Positions 48,512 to 58,721 are shown, counted from the stretch's first letter. The stretch is 64,000 bases of DNA from CAVVVS01 sp963751355 (GCA_963751355.1 CAVVVS010000005.1:1-64000), one strand, 5' to 3'. A program made the numbers and translations. Notes: generated from the letters alone by a model not told the origin.

Positions 48512-49198
48512 ATGAAATTAAGTAGAAATCTAATCGGTGTTTTCTCTCTTTTGCTTTTCTTTTCTGTTGCAGTGTTTGCTCAAGAGAAAGAGATGACAAA
48601 AGATGAATGGCAGGCAGAAATACAACGCTTGACAACTCAGAAAGAAAGTCTCAGTAAAGAAATAAGTTCATTGCAGACCGATGTGAACAATTTGAAGAAT
48701 AAAGAAAACGGCATGCAGAGCTATGATGACTGTATGAAAGAGCTTTATCAATTAGTCGGTGCAACAGAAGCCGATGTTGATAATTTCAGACAAGCTGTTG
48801 CCGAATTAGATGGTAAAATTAATAGGAAAGAAGGACCGAAAGCAGACCGGCAAAAAGATCTGGATGCTTTAAAGTCCAATAAGATAAGTGCTCTTCCCGA
48901 ATTCTTCGACAAGGTTCATAATCAAATGCAATCAGCAATGGACGCATGGGTTGAAGCCCCGAAAGAAGTTAATTATACTGTTGTTAAAGGCGATTGTCTC
49001 TGGTTTATTGCTAGGAGACCAACATTTTACGGCAATGGTTTTGCATGGCCTTTAATATATAAGGCAAATCGAGATAAAATAAAAAATCCAAACTTGATTT
49101 TCCCGAAGCAAGTATTTACTATTCCTCACTTAACTGACGAACAAAAAGCTAAATACGATAAAATTAAGAAAAATTATAAGCCTGCTCCTGCTAATTAA
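48512..49198 (+). CDS. secreted coiled-coil protein with LysM domain
   Basis: A signal peptide (LIGVFSLLLFFSVAVFAQ) is followed by a coiled coil (about 28-60) and a second helix region. The C-terminal LysM domain, about 150-205, contains YTVVKGDCLWFIARR and NPNLIFPKQVFTIP. LysM binds peptidoglycan. GGAGG lies before the ATG. It is co-directional with the coiled-coil lipoprotein and ends before a terminator. Confidence 0.9.
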   Translation: MKLSRNLIGVFSLLLFFSVAVFAQEKEMTKDEWQAEIQRLTTQKESLSKEISSLQTDVNNLKNKENGMQSYDDCMKELYQLVGATEADVDNFRQAVAELDGKINRKEGPKADRQKDLDALKSNKISALPEFFDKVHNQMQSAMDAWVEAPKEVNYTVVKGDCLWFIARRPTFYGNGFAWPLIYKANRDKIKNPNLIFPKQVFTIPHLTDEQKAKYDKIKKNYKPAPAN

Positions 49199-49238
49199 TG
49201 TGGCTGTAAATTTTTGGATGTTAGATTATATAGTATTG

Positions 49239-49277
49239 AAAAAGCTCTTGTCATTTTTTATGATAAGGGCTTTTTTT
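49239..49277 (+). terminator. rho-independent terminator before phoH
   Basis: AAAAAGCTCTTGTCAT (49239-49253) pairs imperfectly with ATGATAAGGGCTTTTT (49260-49275) and is followed by more T residues. It terminates the lipoprotein-LysM transcript. Confidence 0.85.
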
Positions 49278-49293
49278 ATTTAAATGGAGATAT

Positions 49294-50265
49294 ATGACCG
49301 CTGTTGAAAAACGAATGACTTTGGAAAACGTTGATATGCTCTCCCTCCTGGGAATGAATGATATTAATATTAAAACTATTGAAGACAGGTTTAATGCCAT
49401 AGTTACTGTCCGGGGTGATTACATCGTACTAAAAGGAGTGCAGCAGGAAGTTCAAACAATTGAAAAAGTAATTAAAGAAATGGTTTATGTTTTGAACATG
49501 AATGGTTCGCTTAAGTCTTCCGATGTTGAAACAATACTGGATCTCTCGATCCAGGGAAAAGAGGTTATAAATGATAAAGAACTTGAAGCTATTGTATTGT
49601 ACACAAAAAATGACGTAATTAAAGCAAAAACTCCCGGACAATTAAATTATATTCAAGCTGCTCAAAAAAATGATATTTGTTTTGCTATCGGTCCGGCTGG
49701 TACAGGGAAAACTTATCTTGCAGTAGCGTCGGCAGTTTCTGCTTTAAATCGTGGGATTGTTAATAAAATAATTCTTGCACGCCCTGCTGTTGAAGCAGGT
49801 GAAAGTTTGGGATTTCTTCCGGGAGATTTTCGCGAAAAGATTGACCCTTATTTACGCCCTCTGTACGATTCTCTCGATGATATGATGCCTTCCGATAAAT
49901 TGAAAAGTTATATTGAAAAAAGAATTATTGAAATTGTACCGCTCGCATATATGCGTGGGAGAACTCTTAATAATGCATACGTGATTTTAGACGAAGCACA
50001 AAATGCAACGGATATGCAAATGAAAATGTTTCTTACCCGTCTCGGAGCTAATTCTAAGTCCATAATTACCGGCGACATAACCCAAATTGATCTTCCGCCT
50101 AAAACCATTAGCGGGCTTGTTCAGGCAAAAGAAATATTGAAAAATATTAAAGGGGTGGGATTTGTGTACTTTGATAAATCCGATGTTGTTCGTCATAAGT
50201 TAGTAAAGGATATTATCAATGCATATGAAAAATTCAATAACATTGACGAATCAAAAAATAGCTGA
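49294..50265 (+). CDS. phoH: PhoH-family ATPase
   Basis: This 323-residue protein has the PhoH ATPase domain with Walker A AIGPAGTGKTYLAVAS, RPAVEAGESLGFLPGD, Walker B AYVILDEAQNAT and the MKMFLTRLG sensor segment. It has an extra N-terminal helical domain (about 1-110), as in PhoL-type proteins linked to RNA processing. A short ORF overlaps its 3' end. Confidence 0.94.
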   Translation: MTAVEKRMTLENVDMLSLLGMNDINIKTIEDRFNAIVTVRGDYIVLKGVQQEVQTIEKVIKEMVYVLNMNGSLKSSDVETILDLSIQGKEVINDKELEAIVLYTKNDVIKAKTPGQLNYIQAAQKNDICFAIGPAGTGKTYLAVASAVSALNRGIVNKIILARPAVEAGESLGFLPGDFREKIDPYLRPLYDSLDDMMPSDKLKSYIEKRIIEIVPLAYMRGRTLNNAYVILDEAQNATDMQMKMFLTRLGANSKSIITGDITQIDLPPKTISGLVQAKEILKNIKGVGFVYFDKSDVVRHKLVKDIINAYEKFNNIDESKNS

Positions 50266-50368
50266 TTTTATTTTCGAAATTTGTGAGGTTATTCCGCCGA
50301 GACTAAAATTTCTTCTTAAATACAAGAAACTAATTCCCGGTAGCTTTTTCATAACAGTTAAAAAATAG
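50219..50368 (+). CDS. possible small protein overlapping the phoH 3' end
   Basis: A 49-residue frame begins ATG CAT ATG at 50219, 8 nt after AAAGGA, inside phoH in another frame. It reads MHMKNSITLTNQKIADFIFE and ends FFITVKK. It has no family I recognise. The ribosome site is its main support; it could be chance. Confidence 0.3.
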   Translation: MHMKNSITLTNQKIADFIFEICEVIPPRLKFLLKYKKLIPGSFFITVKK

Positions 50369-50500
50369 CCCGATTATAATTTACCGCAATTACTCTGAAT
50401 TTTTTTAATCAATATAGGATTTAATACTATTACACGTGATTATTAGGGAATCAATCTTTGAAAATTTAGTGGTCCGCGTTATTTGAACCTATCTAATTTT

Positions 50501-51280
50501 TTATTTATCGTTTTGAATTTTTAATTGAGTTTTACTCTCATTCCAATACTTATCCATTTCTGTTAAATTGGATTCATTAATCTGCCTTCCGCTTTCGTTT
50601 ATTTTACTTTCAATATAGTTAAACCGGTTGATGAATTTATCATTAGTTCTTCTTAAAGCATTTTCGGGATTTATTCCGAGGAATCTTGCATAGTTGACAA
50701 GAGCAAAAAAAACATCACCTATTTCAAGTTCCAGCTCTTCTTTCGACTCCTGCTTTTCAGATTGATGCATTTCTTCAATTTCTTCAATAACCTTCTTCCA
50801 CACATCCTCTTTCTTTTCCCAGTCAAAGCCCACCTTGGCTGCTTTTTCCTGCAGCCTGTAAGCCCTGTGCAATGAGGGAAGCCTTTCCGGAACACCGTCC
50901 AATACGGATTCTCTTCCTTCACTCAGTTTAATTACTTCCCAATTTTTCTTTACATCCTCAGAATTATTAACTTTTACATCGCCGAAAACATGGGGATGCC
51001 GCCGAATTAGTTTTGATTGAATGGAATCAATTACATCATCTATAGTGAATTTGTTATTTCCTTCCGCAATAACGGAATGGAATAAGACATGAAAAAACAA
51101 ATCACCAAGCTCATTTTTCAGTTCTTCAAAATCTTTGTTATCGATTGATTCCACAACTTCATATGCTTCTTCCAGCGTGGCTGCTTTGATTGAATCATTG
51201 GTTTGTTCTTTATCCCATGAGCATTCGGCCCGTAATTTTTTTACAATACTTACAAATTCATTAAATTTGTTCTCGGACAT
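50501..51280 (-). CDS. mazG: nucleoside triphosphate pyrophosphohydrolase MazG
   Basis: This 259-residue protein has two MazG domains. The first contains ATLEEAYEVVESIDNKDFEELKNELGDLFFHV with the EExxE and ExxD metal motifs; the second (about 180-225) has ELELEIGDVFFALVNYARFLG. It hydrolyses (d)NTPs to NMP and pyrophosphate and in E. coli modulates ppGpp. It is monocistronic on the minus strand, divergent from ridA. Confidence 0.94.
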   Translation of the reverse strand: MSENKFNEFVSIVKKLRAECSWDKEQTNDSIKAATLEEAYEVVESIDNKDFEELKNELGDLFFHVLFHSVIAEGNNKFTIDDVIDSIQSKLIRRHPHVFGDVKVNNSEDVKKNWEVIKLSEGRESVLDGVPERLPSLHRAYRLQEKAAKVGFDWEKKEDVWKKVIEEIEEMHQSEKQESKEELELEIGDVFFALVNYARFLGINPENALRRTNDKFINRFNYIESKINESGRQINESNLTEMDKYWNESKTQLKIQNDK

Positions 51281-51370
51281 TTGATAATTCCTTTAATTGA
51301 GTTTTATTAATCTTTTTACAGAATTAACTCTAAAAATAATAAAAATAAATCGTGCTAAAAAGGAGGAGTG

Positions 51371-51826
51371 ATGATTGAAGAAAAAATAAAAGAAATAGGA
51401 TTTGAACTACCTGAAGCTCCGAATCCGGTTGCTGCATATATTCCGGCAATAATGGAGGGAAATTTGATTTTTACTGCCGGACAAATTCCGGTTGTGAAGG
51501 GTGAGGTAAAATATACAGGAAAGTTAGGTGCCGGGTTAAAAGTAGAAGACGGTCAAAAAGCAGCGGAAGTGTGCGCATTAAATTGCCTTAGTGTCGTAAA
51601 AAGCGTTGCAGGCAATTTGGAAAAAATAGAGCGAATTGTAAAATTAACGGTATTTGTGAATAGTGCCGAAGGATTTACAAATCAGCATTTGGTTGCTAAC
51701 GGGGCATCGGAGCTTATAGGGAAAATATTCGGAGAAAAAGGGAAGCACGTAAGAAGTGCCGTAGGTGTTAATGAACTTCCTTTGAATGTGCCTGTAGAAA
51801 TTGAGATGATAGCGAGAATAAGTTAG
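51371..51826 (+). CDS. RidA-family protein
   Basis: The 151-residue protein resembles RidA/YjgF/L-PSP deaminases of the longer subtype: LIFTAGQIPVVKG near residue 35, CALNCLSVVKSV and the terminal VNELPLNVPVEIEMIA. The arginine normally conserved near the end, R in the SAVGV-LP loop region, is present as R in VRSAVG. AGGAGG lies 4 nt before the ATG at 51371; an upstream GTG is less likely. The usual role is hydrolysis of reactive imines. Confidence 0.85.
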   Translation: MIEEKIKEIGFELPEAPNPVAAYIPAIMEGNLIFTAGQIPVVKGEVKYTGKLGAGLKVEDGQKAAEVCALNCLSVVKSVAGNLEKIERIVKLTVFVNSAEGFTNQHLVANGASELIGKIFGEKGKHVRSAVGVNELPLNVPVEIEMIARIS

Positions 51827-51854
51827 ATTCATACAATAAAATTGAATATATGAT

Positions 51855-52667
51855 ATGAGCGGAAAAATTTGGACAAAAAAAGAGATCCAATATCTTAAAC
51901 GGTATTATTCCCGGAAAGGTGCCAAACAAACAGCAGAATATTTAGGTCGTTCGGTTAATGCAGTAATTACACAAGCAATAAAATTCGGCATAACCCGGGA
52001 GAAGTTTCGACACTGGAAAACTTGGGAAGACAATTTTCTTAAACGTCATTATGGAGATCGCGAAGCGAAATCAATTGCCAGAACTTTAAAACGCTCCCGT
52101 CATGCAATATTAAACAGGGCACAAAAATTAGGAATTACAACTGATCGCAGTAAAAAATGGACTGAAAAGGGAAAAGCATACCTTCGAAAAAATTACCCTG
52201 ACCGTTCCATTTCCCTCGATGAAATTTGTTCAAATTTAAACCGCTCAATTCAATCGATTCATTCATACGCGAAAATTTTAAATATACGCAGACCCCGCCA
52301 TGATCATGAATGGACTAAAGAAGAGCATGACTATTTAGCTAAAAATTATAAGAAGAAAAGGTTTAAGGATATAGCAGATGTGCTGGGATTGAGTAGTGAT
52401 GCGGTTGTTTTGTACGCAAATAGAAAGGGTATGTTTAGAAAATCTCACCGCCGCTTATGGTCCGAAAAGGAATTAGAATATGTTCGTAATCGTTATTCAA
52501 TAGATACTGCCGAAGATATTGGAAAAGAGCTTGGACGTTCGGTTCAAGCAATAAGGCAGTGTGCCGGAAGATTAGGGTTACAGGGGAAACATAACTGGCA
52601 AAAACCCGCTAATATTGAAGCCCGTGTTCGTAAATTCAAGTTGTGGAAAGAACAACAAAATAAATGA
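51855..52667 (+). CDS. DNA-binding-like protein with five Myb/SANT-type repeats
   Basis: The 270 residues consist of five repeats of about 48 residues, each with a tryptophan start, a YLxxxY helix and a helix-turn-helix-like (L)GRSxxAIxxxAxxLGI end. Examples are KIWTKKEIQYLKRYY with GRSVNAVITQAIKFGI, and RLWSEKELEYVRNRY with GRSVQAIRQCAGRLGL. The protein is strongly basic. The arrangement suggests multi-site DNA binding. A MITE-like element begins at its stop codon. Confidence 0.75.
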   Translation: MSGKIWTKKEIQYLKRYYSRKGAKQTAEYLGRSVNAVITQAIKFGITREKFRHWKTWEDNFLKRHYGDREAKSIARTLKRSRHAILNRAQKLGITTDRSKKWTEKGKAYLRKNYPDRSISLDEICSNLNRSIQSIHSYAKILNIRRPRHDHEWTKEEHDYLAKNYKKKRFKDIADVLGLSSDAVVLYANRKGMFRKSHRRLWSEKELEYVRNRYSIDTAEDIGKELGRSVQAIRQCAGRLGLQGKHNWQKPANIEARVRKFKLWKEQQNK

Positions 52668-52805
52668 ATGGGTCCACTCTAAAAAGGGTATTAGTGTCAT
52701 TCTGAAGGAGTAAAGTGACTGAAGAATCTATGATATTATATTGAGTTAGAGATTCTTCACTTCGTTCAAAAAGACTTGTCTGAGCATTTTAAATGGACTC
52801 ATGAA
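52664..52805. repeat. MITE-like element, long copy
   Basis: The left end ATGAATGGGTCCACTCTAAA is inverted at the right end as CATTTTAAATGGACTCATGA. Inside is a hairpin, GAAGAATCT and AGATTCTTC, around an AT-rich spacer. A shortened copy is at 27254-27335. No coding capacity is present. Its left end supplies the stop codon of the preceding gene. Confidence 0.7.
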
Positions 52806-53899
52806 CAAAAATATTATTTTGAACTTAGGCGGCCGCAATCATTAATTTGTCTTTGAAAAGAGATACTTTATAATATTATTTTGTTTGAACAGATTATTTG
52901 CATTACTCATCTTTTACGTCTAATTAGGATATTATAAATCTGCGGATGTTTTTATAGCAGACAAAATTTTTAGTTAATCTTTGTTAAAACATCAAAAAAA
53001 TATACAAATATTGTGTGATCTTGAACAAGCCAAAATCTCCCAATTTCTTTGTTATTCGCCTATAAGACTAGATTAATTTATCTCTAAATCTTACCTCTTT
53101 TCATTTGTAACCTTTTATATGAAAGAAGATCAATAAGTATATTTCTTCGTGTTTCGTTTTATTCAAATCAAATTTTAAAGAAGTTTGATCAATATGACGG
53201 AGGTCTAATCAATATCCTTCGCAATCAAAAACTATTGCTAAATACTAATCGAATTCATTATATTGGAACTACTTTTTTCAGACACACAAAATGTTCTTTT
53301 TTTATAGAATTACATTTAAGGTTTTTGCGGATAACCTTAGTTAAAATTTTATTATGTTCTCATCTTAATCCTGTCCTACCTCTTTAATTTAATTAAGGTC
53401 TATATATTTATTAAAATTTGCATAGATAATTATTAAACAATTATAATGATATACTGTAGCATGTTTACCAACAAACCGGTTTAGTATTAATAATTATACA
53501 AATAAAAATAAAGAGGAATTTATTATAGATCTGAAAGTGCTGCGGCTGAGTAAGCTATTCTGTTTTGACAAAGAACAAGCTTCAAAGTCATTTGGCAATC
53601 ATAAATTCTGTAGCGGTCATTCATTCCATTATTCTTTCCCGCTGAATTACAACGGATAAATCAGAAAATTTATCGGTTTATTGAGATGTCATAACCCACG
53701 ACATCAGAAAATAAGAAATATTTAATTGAAAATAATCGATTGAGAAATTATCAGACGGTTCCGAAAATTATTACGGAAACCGGTTGGTTGATATTATTCA
53801 TTCTGCAGAATGCTATGCTTTATTTTGTGAAAGAATGAATGGTATTAGTGAAAAAAAATCTTTTGTCAATTTATGAAAACTATTAATGGAGAATTAGTA
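52806..53899. other. long intergenic region, otherwise featureless
   Basis: More than 1 kb between the MITE-like element and ggt. It is AT-rich and I find no intact gene, RNA or repeat. A short GC-richer part near 53530-53650 could be a decayed coding remnant but resembles nothing I can name. Confidence 0.5.
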
Positions 53900-55645
53900 A
53901 TGGTGTTAAAAAAGCAAAGTGCTAAAATTTTTACAACTCAAAGATTAGTTATTTCTATTTTAATCATTGCTTTTCTGAATATAAATATTTTTTCAGAGTC
54001 CAAGCAGCCAGTAAGAGCAAAACACGGGATGGTAGTTTCAGCTTCTAAATTAGCTTCTCAAATTGGCGTTGAGATAATGAAGAAAGGCGGCAATGCTATT
54101 GATGCAGGTGTTGCAGTCGGTTTTGCATTAGCGGTTACTTATCCTTTTGCCGGAAACATTGGCGGCGGGGGTTTTATGGTTATTCACCTAAAAAGCGGTA
54201 AAAATGTTGCAATTGATTACCGAGAAAAAGCACCGCTTAGAGCAAGCCGGAATATGTACCTCGATAAGAACGGCAACTATGTCCCTGCGTTAAGTCAAAC
54301 CGGAACAACTTCTGCGGGAGTACCCGGAACTGTTGCAGGACTAATTTACGCTTTAAAAAAATACGGAACTATGTCCCTTGCCGAAGTAATACAGCCTGCA
54401 ATTGATCTGGCAAAAAACGGATGGGCTTTAGATTATATGACAGCCGAATCATTTAAAAAATATTTACCGCAGTTTAAAAAATATCCGGCTTCTTTTAAGA
54501 TTTTTTCGAATAACGGGCAGCCGTATAAAGAGGGTGATATTTTTAAGCAAACCGATCTTGCTAAAACCCTGGAGTTAATCAGGGACAAAGGCGTTGACGG
54601 ATTTTATAAAGGAAGAGTAGCCAAATTATTGGTAAAACAAGTCCAATCATTGAACGGATATTTTACTCAGGCTGATCTTGATAAGTATAAAGCTGTTGAG
54701 AGAAAACCTGTCGAAGGTACTTACAGAGGATACCGGATAGTATCAATGCCGCCTTCCAGTTCCGGTGGAATCTGCCTGATTGAGATGCTAAATGTTCTCG
54801 AAAATTATCATTTTCAGCCTGATGATTGGGGGAGCAGCGGATATATTTATAAACTCGTTGAGACTATGAAACATGCATATGCCGATAGAACTTTCCTGCT
54901 CGGTGATGAGGATTTTTATCATGTTCCCAAAGCTGGTTTAATTTCCAAAGCTTACGCAAAGTCAATTTATAATCAAATTCAAAAACAAAATGGAATTGCT
55001 CTTCCCGCGAGTAAAATCAAAGCAGGGCATCCTTCCAATTATGTTGAAAGTCATGAAACTACTCACTTCTCTATTTATGATGAGAACGGAAATGCCGTAA
55101 GTAATACATACACCCTCAATTCTGGTTACGGTTCAAAAATAGTAGTTGCCGGTGCCGGATTTCTTTTGAATAACGAAATGGATGATTTCAGTGCAAAACC
55201 GGGAACACCGAATCAATTTGGTTTAATGGGAACCGAAGGTAACTCTATACAACCCCAAAAGAGACCGTTAAGTTCGATGACACCTACAATCGTTTTAAAG
55301 GATGGTAAACCGTACATCGTTATAGGTTCCCCGGGCGGCTCAAGGATAATTACGGTTGTGTTACAGGTTATTATGAATTGTATCGATTTTAATATGAATA
55401 TAGAAGAAGCGATTGATGCTCCACGAATTCATGATCAGTGGATGCCCGATAAAATATTTTATGAAAAATTTTCATTGATAAAAGATGTTAAACAAAACTT
55501 GCAAAAAATGGGTTACAAGTTTGAAGACGCAAATAACAAATTTCCCATACTTGGATTAGCTGAAGGAATAATGATAGACAATAAGGATAATATTATTTAC
55601 GGCGCTTCCGATCCTCGTAAAATCGGTGCGGCAATCGGATTTTAA
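53900..55645 (+). CDS. ggt: gamma-glutamyltransferase
   Basis: The enzyme cleaves and transfers the gamma-glutamyl group of glutathione in the periplasm. The precursor is about 580 residues and self-cleaves before Thr396 (numbered from the upstream ATG) in ESHETTHFS, giving the nucleophile. PSSSGGICLIEML and GYGSKIVVAGAGFLLNNEMDDF are also typical. A signal peptide precedes residue 42. GGAG lies 8 nt before the ATG at 53900, so I prefer it to the ATG at 53873. The TonB receptor follows. Confidence 0.94.
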   Translation: MVLKKQSAKIFTTQRLVISILIIAFLNINIFSESKQPVRAKHGMVVSASKLASQIGVEIMKKGGNAIDAGVAVGFALAVTYPFAGNIGGGGFMVIHLKSGKNVAIDYREKAPLRASRNMYLDKNGNYVPALSQTGTTSAGVPGTVAGLIYALKKYGTMSLAEVIQPAIDLAKNGWALDYMTAESFKKYLPQFKKYPASFKIFSNNGQPYKEGDIFKQTDLAKTLELIRDKGVDGFYKGRVAKLLVKQVQSLNGYFTQADLDKYKAVERKPVEGTYRGYRIVSMPPSSSGGICLIEMLNVLENYHFQPDDWGSSGYIYKLVETMKHAYADRTFLLGDEDFYHVPKAGLISKAYAKSIYNQIQKQNGIALPASKIKAGHPSNYVESHETTHFSIYDENGNAVSNTYTLNSGYGSKIVVAGAGFLLNNEMDDFSAKPGTPNQFGLMGTEGNSIQPQKRPLSSMTPTIVLKDGKPYIVIGSPGGSRIITVVLQVIMNCIDFNMNIEEAIDAPRIHDQWMPDKIFYEKFSLIKDVKQNLQKMGYKFEDANNKFPILGLAEGIMIDNKDNIIYGASDPRKIGAAIGF

Positions 55646-55769
55646 AAATTAAATACTGATAACAACGGTATGAATATTCGTATTCGTTAAACCGGGTTAA
55701 GTTTCATGTGAATTTAAGATGAATTCTTTTAATTCATCAATCATAACAATAATAATAAAGGAGTACTAT

Positions 55770-58562
55770 ATGCGAGGTAAACTTCTACCGAATTTACTCA
55801 AAACAGCAAAACGGGGGATGTACATGACACTTTTAATTTTCTTAATACTACTGGGAAATTCCGCTTTATACGCCCAAGGTACAGGTTATATTAAAGGTAA
55901 AATCACAGATGCTGAGAGCGGTGAAGCACTAATAGGAGCTAATGTTATCATTGTCGGCAAACATACCGGCACCGCTACTGATTCAAAAGGTAACTTTTCG
56001 ATTTCTTTAGCTGCGGGTAGTTATCAAGTTGAAGCAAGTTATATAGGTTATAAACCATCAACTGAAAATGTAACAATTGAAGCAGGAAAAACCGTTTCTC
56101 AGAATTTTGAACTTAAAACCGATATTTTGGGAACTGATGCGGTAGTAGTTTTAGGAACATATACCACTAATCGAACTGTTGTAAATTCTACGGTTCCTAT
56201 CGATGTTATAACTGCAAAAGATATTGATAATGCCGGGTATACCGAAACAAGGCAAATGCTGAAAATGTTAATCCCTTCTTTTAATGCACCGGAGAATACA
56301 ATTACGGACGGTTCGGATGAAGTTAGACCGGCTACTTTAAGAGGATTAGATCCAGACCATGTATTAGTACTTATTAATGGAAAAAGAAGATATACCAGCG
56401 CATTGGTGCATGTTAACGGTTCTATCGGTCGTGGCGCCGTTGGTGTTGATTTAAATGCAATTCCGGCTTCCGCTATTGAACGTATTGAAGTATTGAGGGA
56501 CGGTGCTTCGGCACAATATGGTTCAGATGCTATTGCCGGGGTAATTAATATCATATTAAAAGATAAAAGAGGATTGGATGCGGATGCATCAATCGGAGGA
56601 TTCAGTACTACCGAACCCAGAGGTTACTCTAAAAGTGAAGCCGATCTTTCCGGTCAATCTACCTCATCATACACATGGGATAATGGTGTGAATAATGTAA
56701 AAATTAACGATGGTTTCAGTAAAGCATTTCATATAGGTTACGGTTTTGCGGTAAATAAGACAGGTACAATTTATTTAAGCGGTGTTTACAGTAAAAATAA
56801 TCCAACTAATAGAGCAGGCCTGGATCCGCGTCAACAATATTTCAATCTGCCTAACGGTCAACCCGATCCCCGTGAAGCTACGTTTAACAGATTAAATCAT
56901 CATTGGGGTGATGCCGTATCTGAAAATGTGGGTGGATTTATCAATGGGAAAATTCCTTTGGGTAATAATCTTCACTTCTATACATTCGGCGGTTATACGT
57001 ATAGAACAGGTGCAGCCGGAGGTTTTTATCGGAGAGCATTGGATGATAGGGATGTTAGAGCTATTTATCCTAATGGGTTTTTACCTACAATTTCGACAAA
57101 GATTTACGACGGGCAAATTGTTGCGGGTTTAAAAGGATTATTATCCGGATGGAATTATGATGTTAGTCAATCATTCGGCGGTAATACATTTAACTTTAAT
57201 GTAATTCATTCTCTTAATACATCGATGGGAGCAGCAAGTCCAACCTTGTTCAATGCCGGATCATTAAAGTTTTATCAGGCGACTACAAATATTGATTTGG
57301 TTAATCAATATGATATCGGAACATCGGCTCCTTTAACTTTCGCAGCAGGTGGGGAATTTAGATGGGAAAATTATAAACTTGTGCCAGGTGAACCGAATTC
57401 ATACATAAACGGTGGCGTACCTATTCTGGATGGTCCCGATTCAGGTAAACCTGCTCCTATCGGATCACAAGTATTTCCAGGCTTCGCTCCAAAAAATGCA
57501 CAAAATCATTCCAGAACTAACATCGGTTTGTATGTTAACCTTGAAAACAACCTTACCGCTCAATGGACATTAAGTGCAGCCGGAAGATTTGAAAATTACA
57601 GCGACTTTGGAACAACCATCAGCGGAAAATTAGCTACACGATATGCCTTCACTAAAGCCTTTGCAATTAGAGGCGCTATCAGCAACGGTTTCAGGGCGCC
57701 TGCATTAGCACAAGAATATTTCTCTTCTATTGCCACAAACTTTATCGGTGGAGTTCCGTTTGAAGTAGGAACTTTTCCGGTAAACACACCGGTTGCAAAA
57801 GCATTGGGTGCTAAAAATTTGAAGGCAGAAAAATCTGTGAACACAAGCGGTGGGTTTACGTTATCAAGTGATAATTTATCCCTTACGGTTGACGGTTACA
57901 TTATTGCCATCAAGGATAGAATAGTTTTGACTGAAAACTTTAGAGGCAGCGGAGTACAAAATTTCTTAAACAATAGAGGTATTTCCGCAACCGGCGGCAG
58001 GTATTTTACCAATGCCGTCAGCACACGTACCCAGGGTGTTGATGTAACAGCCGGCTATGGTGTGAGACTCGGTAAAGCATCTACATTCAAGCTCACCGTA
58101 GCTATGAATTTTAATAAAACAAAAATAACTAATAAGGGTGATATCACGACCCCTTCAGAAATTAAGGCAATTACTACTATTCCCTTACTAGGAAGAGTTG
58201 CTCAAGGTACTATTGAGGACGGGCAGCCAACTACATCGTGGAATTTCATGGGTAATTATTCCTATAATGCATGGAATTTGAATGTAAGAGTTATGAGATA
58301 TGGTACTTTCATTATATATCAAAGTGATGTATCCGGTAACAGAGATCAAACATTTAGTCCAGTTTGGACAACCGATGCAGAAATATCATACAGATTTAAC
58401 AAAGATATTTCATTGGCTGTAGGAGGTAACAACTTGTTTGACGCTTATCCCGACAAAGTCTTAAAAGCCAACAGCTTTAACGGTATATTTCAGTATACGG
58501 GTTATTCACCTTCCGGTTACAACGGAAGATATATATATACGAGAGTTAATTTTTCTATGTAA
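55770..58562 (+). CDS. TonB-dependent outer-membrane receptor
   Basis: This protein of about 930 residues has a signal peptide ending LYAQ, a carboxypeptidase-regulatory-like domain (GKITDAESGEALIGANVIIVG), a plug domain (RPATLRGLDPDHVLVLINGK, SDAIAGVINIILKD) and a long barrel ending RVNFSM. AAAGGAG lies 7 nt before the ATG at 55770; the in-frame ATG upstream has no ribosome site. No substrate-specific partner is present. It follows ggt but is probably a separate unit. Confidence 0.93.
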   Translation: MRGKLLPNLLKTAKRGMYMTLLIFLILLGNSALYAQGTGYIKGKITDAESGEALIGANVIIVGKHTGTATDSKGNFSISLAAGSYQVEASYIGYKPSTENVTIEAGKTVSQNFELKTDILGTDAVVVLGTYTTNRTVVNSTVPIDVITAKDIDNAGYTETRQMLKMLIPSFNAPENTITDGSDEVRPATLRGLDPDHVLVLINGKRRYTSALVHVNGSIGRGAVGVDLNAIPASAIERIEVLRDGASAQYGSDAIAGVINIILKDKRGLDADASIGGFSTTEPRGYSKSEADLSGQSTSSYTWDNGVNNVKINDGFSKAFHIGYGFAVNKTGTIYLSGVYSKNNPTNRAGLDPRQQYFNLPNGQPDPREATFNRLNHHWGDAVSENVGGFINGKIPLGNNLHFYTFGGYTYRTGAAGGFYRRALDDRDVRAIYPNGFLPTISTKIYDGQIVAGLKGLLSGWNYDVSQSFGGNTFNFNVIHSLNTSMGAASPTLFNAGSLKFYQATTNIDLVNQYDIGTSAPLTFAAGGEFRWENYKLVPGEPNSYINGGVPILDGPDSGKPAPIGSQVFPGFAPKNAQNHSRTNIGLYVNLENNLTAQWTLSAAGRFENYSDFGTTISGKLATRYAFTKAFAIRGAISNGFRAPALAQEYFSSIATNFIGGVPFEVGTFPVNTPVAKALGAKNLKAEKSVNTSGGFTLSSDNLSLTVDGYIIAIKDRIVLTENFRGSGVQNFLNNRGISATGGRYFTNAVSTRTQGVDVTAGYGVRLGKASTFKLTVAMNFNKTKITNKGDITTPSEIKAITTIPLLGRVAQGTIEDGQPTTSWNFMGNYSYNAWNLNVRVMRYGTFIIYQSDVSGNRDQTFSPVWTTDAEISYRFNKDISLAVGGNNLFDAYPDKVLKANSFNGIFQYTGYSPSGYNGRYIYTRVNFSM

Positions 58563-58580
58563 AACATAGATAACCCTATG

Positions 58581-58613
58581 AGTGGTGCTGAATACTTTTC
58601 AGCACCACTTTTT
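58581..58613 (+). terminator. rho-independent terminator after the TonB receptor
   Basis: AGTGGTGCTGAA (58581-58592), loop TACTT and TTCAGCACCACT (58598-58609) form a perfect 12-bp stem followed by TTTTT. Confidence 0.93.
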
Positions 58614-58721
58614 CAAACAACGCTTGTAGGTGTAATAGGAAGAAATTATTTTTCGGAAGTATTCTGAGGTTAATTTATCTATTGTTAATTTCTCAATTAA
58701 GGTAAACCTTCCTGAAAAGGA

